Of a stretch of 8,714 nucleotides of DNA, positions 6,614 to 8,714 are shown piece by piece; the stretch's first letter is position 1, and each line of letters opens with the position of its first letter. The notes beneath the pieces are model-generated. The model did no database searches. It worked only from the letters and a program-made list of their open reading frames with translations, and was not told the origin of the DNA. Source of the DNA: Chitinophagaceae bacterium (GTDB taxonomy: Bacteria > Bacteroidota > Bacteroidia > Chitinophagales > Chitinophagaceae); assembly GCA_947463105.1 (NCBI GenBank), contig CANHSD010000124.1, forward strand, positions 1 to 8,714, read 5' to 3'. The translations under genes and the position numbers were made by a program.

Positions 6614-7396
6614 ATGAACCTGACCATCCATACAAAGAACCTGATCAAACGCTATAGCAACAGGACTGTCGTGAACGATGTTTCTGTTGAAGTAAAGCAG
6701 GGAGAAATCGTGGGCCTGTTGGGGCCCAATGGCGCAGGAAAAACAACATCTTTTTACATGGTAGTGGGCCTCATCAAACCTGATGAAGGTGAGGTATACC
6801 TCAATGACCTCAACATCACCAGGATGCCCATGTACAAAAGGGCCCAGATGGGCATTGGGTACCTGCCCCAGGAGGCTTCCATCTTTCGCAAGCTTTCGGT
6901 TGAAGACAATATTGCAGCCGTGCTGGAAATGACCAAGCTGACCAAGAAAGAACAAAAAATCAAACAAGAAGAACTGCTTTCAGAATTCCGTTTGACGCAT
7001 GTGAGAAAGAACAATGGTGATTCGCTGAGCGGTGGTGAAAGAAGAAGAACGGAAATTGCAAGGGCACTGGCGGTGGACCCCAAATTCATCCTCCTGGATG
7101 AACCCTTCGCCGGTGTAGACCCAATCGCAGTAGAAGACATCCAGACCATCGTTGCCCGTCTCAAACACAAGAACATAGGTATCCTCATCACAGACCACAA
7201 TGTAAATGAAACCCTTTCCATCTGCGACAGGGCTTATTTGTTGATTGAGGGAAAAATATTCAAGCACGGAACCGCAGAAGAACTTGCGGAAGATCAACAA
7301 GTGCGAAGACTCTACCTCGGCAGAAACTTTGAACTCAAAAGAAAGGATTATCTTCATGAGGAAGCCCGTCAAGATTCCCTTTACGGCGATCGCTGA
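6614..7396 (+). CDS. lptB: Lipopolysaccharide export ABC transporter ATP-binding protein LptB
   Basis: A 260-residue ATPase that would sit on the cytoplasmic face of the inner membrane with LptF/LptG and power extraction of LPS towards the outer membrane. The ABC landmarks are all intact: Walker A 'GPNGAGKTT' (37-45), Q-loop Q86 in 'YLPQEASIF', signature 'LSGGERRR' (138-145), Walker B 'FILLDE' with D162 and catalytic E163, D-loop 'AGVDP' (166-170) and switch H196 in 'ITDHNV'. 'SGGERRRTEIARALA' and 'PQEASIFRKLSVEDNI' are typical of LptB rather than generic ABC ATPases. The C-terminus is about 20 residues longer than E. coli LptB and strongly charged. I prefer the ATG at 6614 to an in-frame TTG at 6593, which lies upstream of the predicted -7 element. 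No lptF, lptG or lptC lies beside it. The GH3-family gene follows after 17 nt. Confidence 0.95.
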   Translation: MNLTIHTKNLIKRYSNRTVVNDVSVEVKQGEIVGLLGPNGAGKTTSFYMVVGLIKPDEGEVYLNDLNITRMPMYKRAQMGIGYLPQEASIFRKLSVEDNIAAVLEMTKLTKKEQKIKQEELLSEFRLTHVRKNNGDSLSGGERRRTEIARALAVDPKFILLDEPFAGVDPIAVEDIQTIVARLKHKNIGILITDHNVNETLSICDRAYLLIEGKIFKHGTAEELAEDQQVRRLYLGRNFELKRKDYLHEEARQDSLYGDR

Positions 7397-7413
7397 CCCA
7401 TTCAACCCCAACC

Positions 7414-8714
7414 ATGAAATTGCTAAGTCCTGCCATATCATCCCTGGCCAGATTGCGCTCCTGGCGCATAGAAGCCTGGATACAGCATCCCATCTCAGCA
7501 CAAAGAGAGGTGTTGCAAGACCTGGTAACCGCAGCACAGTTCACTGAAATTGGGAGGCAATATGAATTTTCCAAACTGTTTACCACAAAAGCCTTCAAAC
7601 AGGCGGTTCCGATTCACGAATATGAGGACATCAAACCCTATGTGGAAAGGATCATGGCCGGCGAACAAAACCTGCTTTGGAATACCCCCATCAATTGGTT
7701 TGCCAAAAGCAGCGGAACCACCTCCGACAAGAGCAAATTCATCCCTGTAAGCCAGGAAAGCCTGGAAGACGGGCATTTCAAGGCAGCAAAAGATGTGCTT
7801 TCCCTTTACTACATGCACAATCCGGAATCTGATCTGCTTACCGGAAAAGGACTGATGATCGGAGGAAGCCATACCATCAACAACCTGCATGAAGAGGCCC
7901 ATTTTGGAGACCTGAGTGCCGTATTGATGCAAAATACTCCCTTTTATGGCAACTGGATGAGAACGCCAGAGTTGAGGATTGCCCTGATGGACGAATGGGA
8001 AGGGAAAATTGAAAAGCTTGCCCAAACCACGATGAACGAAAATGTCACTTCCGTTTCAGGTGTGCCCACCTGGACCATCGTCCTTTTCCAAAGGATCCTG
8101 GAATTGACTGGCAAAAAAAACATGAAAGAAGTGTGGCCATCGCTGGAGCTTTATTTCCATGGTGGTGTTTCCTTTCATCCCTACAGAGAACAATTCAAAA
8201 AATTGATTGGCGGTGATATCCATTACCTGGAAATGTACAATGCCAGCGAAGGATTCTTTGCTGCCCAGGACATACCCGGGTCTGAGGGCATGATGCTTTT
8301 CCTGGACCATGGCATTTTCTATGAGTTCATGCCAATAGAAGAATATGGCAAGGATGAGCCAAGAACCATTGGCCTCAAAGATGTAGAAATAGGACAGCAC
8401 TATGCGCCTGTCATCAGCACCAATGGAGGGCTTTGGCGTTACCTGATTGGAGACACGGTTGAGTTCACCAGTGTAGCCCCCTTCCGGATAAAAGTCAGTG
8501 GTCGCCTGAAACTTTTCATCAATGCCTTTGGCGAGGAACTGATCATCGACAATGCAGAAAGGGCCATCGCCGAATCATGCAAGATCACCCAGTCCGTCAT
8601 CACTGATTACACGGCTGGTCCAGTTTATTTTAGTGAAGAAGGAAACGGCGCACACGAATGGCTGATAGAGTTTGAAAAAGAACCAAACGACCTCAACCAT
8701 TTCTCCACCATCCT
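7414..8714 (+). CDS. GH3-family acyl-acid-amido synthetase (3' end cut by window)
   Basis: From the ATG at 7414 the frame is open for 433 codons to the window edge; relatives run to about 500 residues, so roughly the last 70 are missing. The family joins carboxylic acids to amines or amino acids through an acyl-adenylate and belongs to the ANL adenylating superfamily. Visible landmarks are the ATP-binding loop 'SSGTTSDKSKFIPVS' (99-113), a second nucleotide motif 'YNASEGFFA' (275-283), the adenylate-binding 'WRYLIGDTVEFT' (341-352) with D347, and the hinge region 'VSGRLKLFINAFGEEL' (361-376) leading into the C-terminal domain. No signal peptide or membrane helix is seen, so it should be cytosolic. 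It lies 17 nt after lptB on the same strand with no promoter element seen between them, so co-transcription is likely. 'Auxin-responsive', its usual database name, comes from plant relatives and should not be taken literally; the substrate here is unknown. Confidence 0.9.
   Translation, partial: MKLLSPAISSLARLRSWRIEAWIQHPISAQREVLQDLVTAAQFTEIGRQYEFSKLFTTKAFKQAVPIHEYEDIKPYVERIMAGEQNLLWNTPINWFAKSSGTTSDKSKFIPVSQESLEDGHFKAAKDVLSLYYMHNPESDLLTGKGLMIGGSHTINNLHEEAHFGDLSAVLMQNTPFYGNWMRTPELRIALMDEWEGKIEKLAQTTMNENVTSVSGVPTWTIVLFQRILELTGKKNMKEVWPSLELYFHGGVSFHPYREQFKKLIGGDIHYLEMYNASEGFFAAQDIPGSEGMMLFLDHGIFYEFMPIEEYGKDEPRTIGLKDVEIGQHYAPVISTNGGLWRYLIGDTVEFTSVAPFRIKVSGRLKLFINAFGEELIIDNAERAIAESCKITQSVITDYTAGPVYFSEEGNGAHEWLIEFEKEPNDLNHFSTI

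Noticed and set aside
7245..7547. Plus-strand frame of 100 codons bridging lptB and the GH3 gene
   Set aside because: It overlaps the end of lptB and the start of the GH3 gene in a different frame, with no conserved content; both neighbours have clear coding sequence there.
8113..8120. Run of eight A within the GH3 gene, considered as a sequencing error or phase-variation tract
   Set aside because: The frame is uninterrupted and the protein reads normally on both sides (LTGKKNMKEVW), so there is no sign of a shift.
6980..8400. Several minus-strand frames of 87-185 codons opposite lptB and the GH3 gene
   Set aside because: The plus strand encodes complete motif sets for both genes; the antisense products are Cys/Phe-rich shadows without domain features.

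Overview
The window looks like ordinary chromosomal sequence from a member of the Bacteroidota, probably the Chitinophagales/Chitinophagaceae group (inference from protein style, not from a search). Several things point there. A secreted DUF4369/thioredoxin fusion and a long SurA-like double-parvulin protein are both characteristic of the phylum. The start codons mostly lack Shine-Dalgarno sequences. Copies of the Bacteroidota -7 promoter element TAnnTTTG lie 9-27 nt upstream of several starts. GC content is moderate and uniform, with no sign of a transferred island.

Layout. (1) Bases 1-2268, minus strand: an operon-like run reading leftwards, rlmD (23S rRNA m5U1939 methyltransferase), then a complete rhomboid protease, then the first 31 codons of what is probably a second rhomboid cut by the window edge. 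(2) Bases 2269-2385: a divergent promoter region. (3) Bases 2386-5586, plus strand: a two-gene cell-envelope protein-folding unit, an exported thioredoxin-fold oxidoreductase followed 6 nt later by an exported peptidyl-prolyl isomerase. (4) Bases 5583-6536, minus strand: metF (methylenetetrahydrofolate reductase), converging on the isomerase gene so tightly that the two stop codons overlap. (5) Bases 6537-6613: a short divergent region with two outward-facing -7 elements. (6) Bases 6614-8714, plus strand: lptB (ATPase of the lipopolysaccharide exporter), then a GH3-family acyl-acid-amido synthetase running off the right edge.

Functionally this is housekeeping: rRNA modification, membrane proteolysis, periplasmic redox and proline isomerisation, one-carbon metabolism and LPS export. 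I found no tRNA, rRNA, CRISPR array, insertion sequence, phage gene or long repeat, and no intergenic stretch over 120 bases. I see no clearly undescribed system. The points most worth checking are the GH3 enzyme of unknown substrate beside lptB, the back-to-back metF/lptB promoters that correct both start codons, and the overlapping convergent stops.
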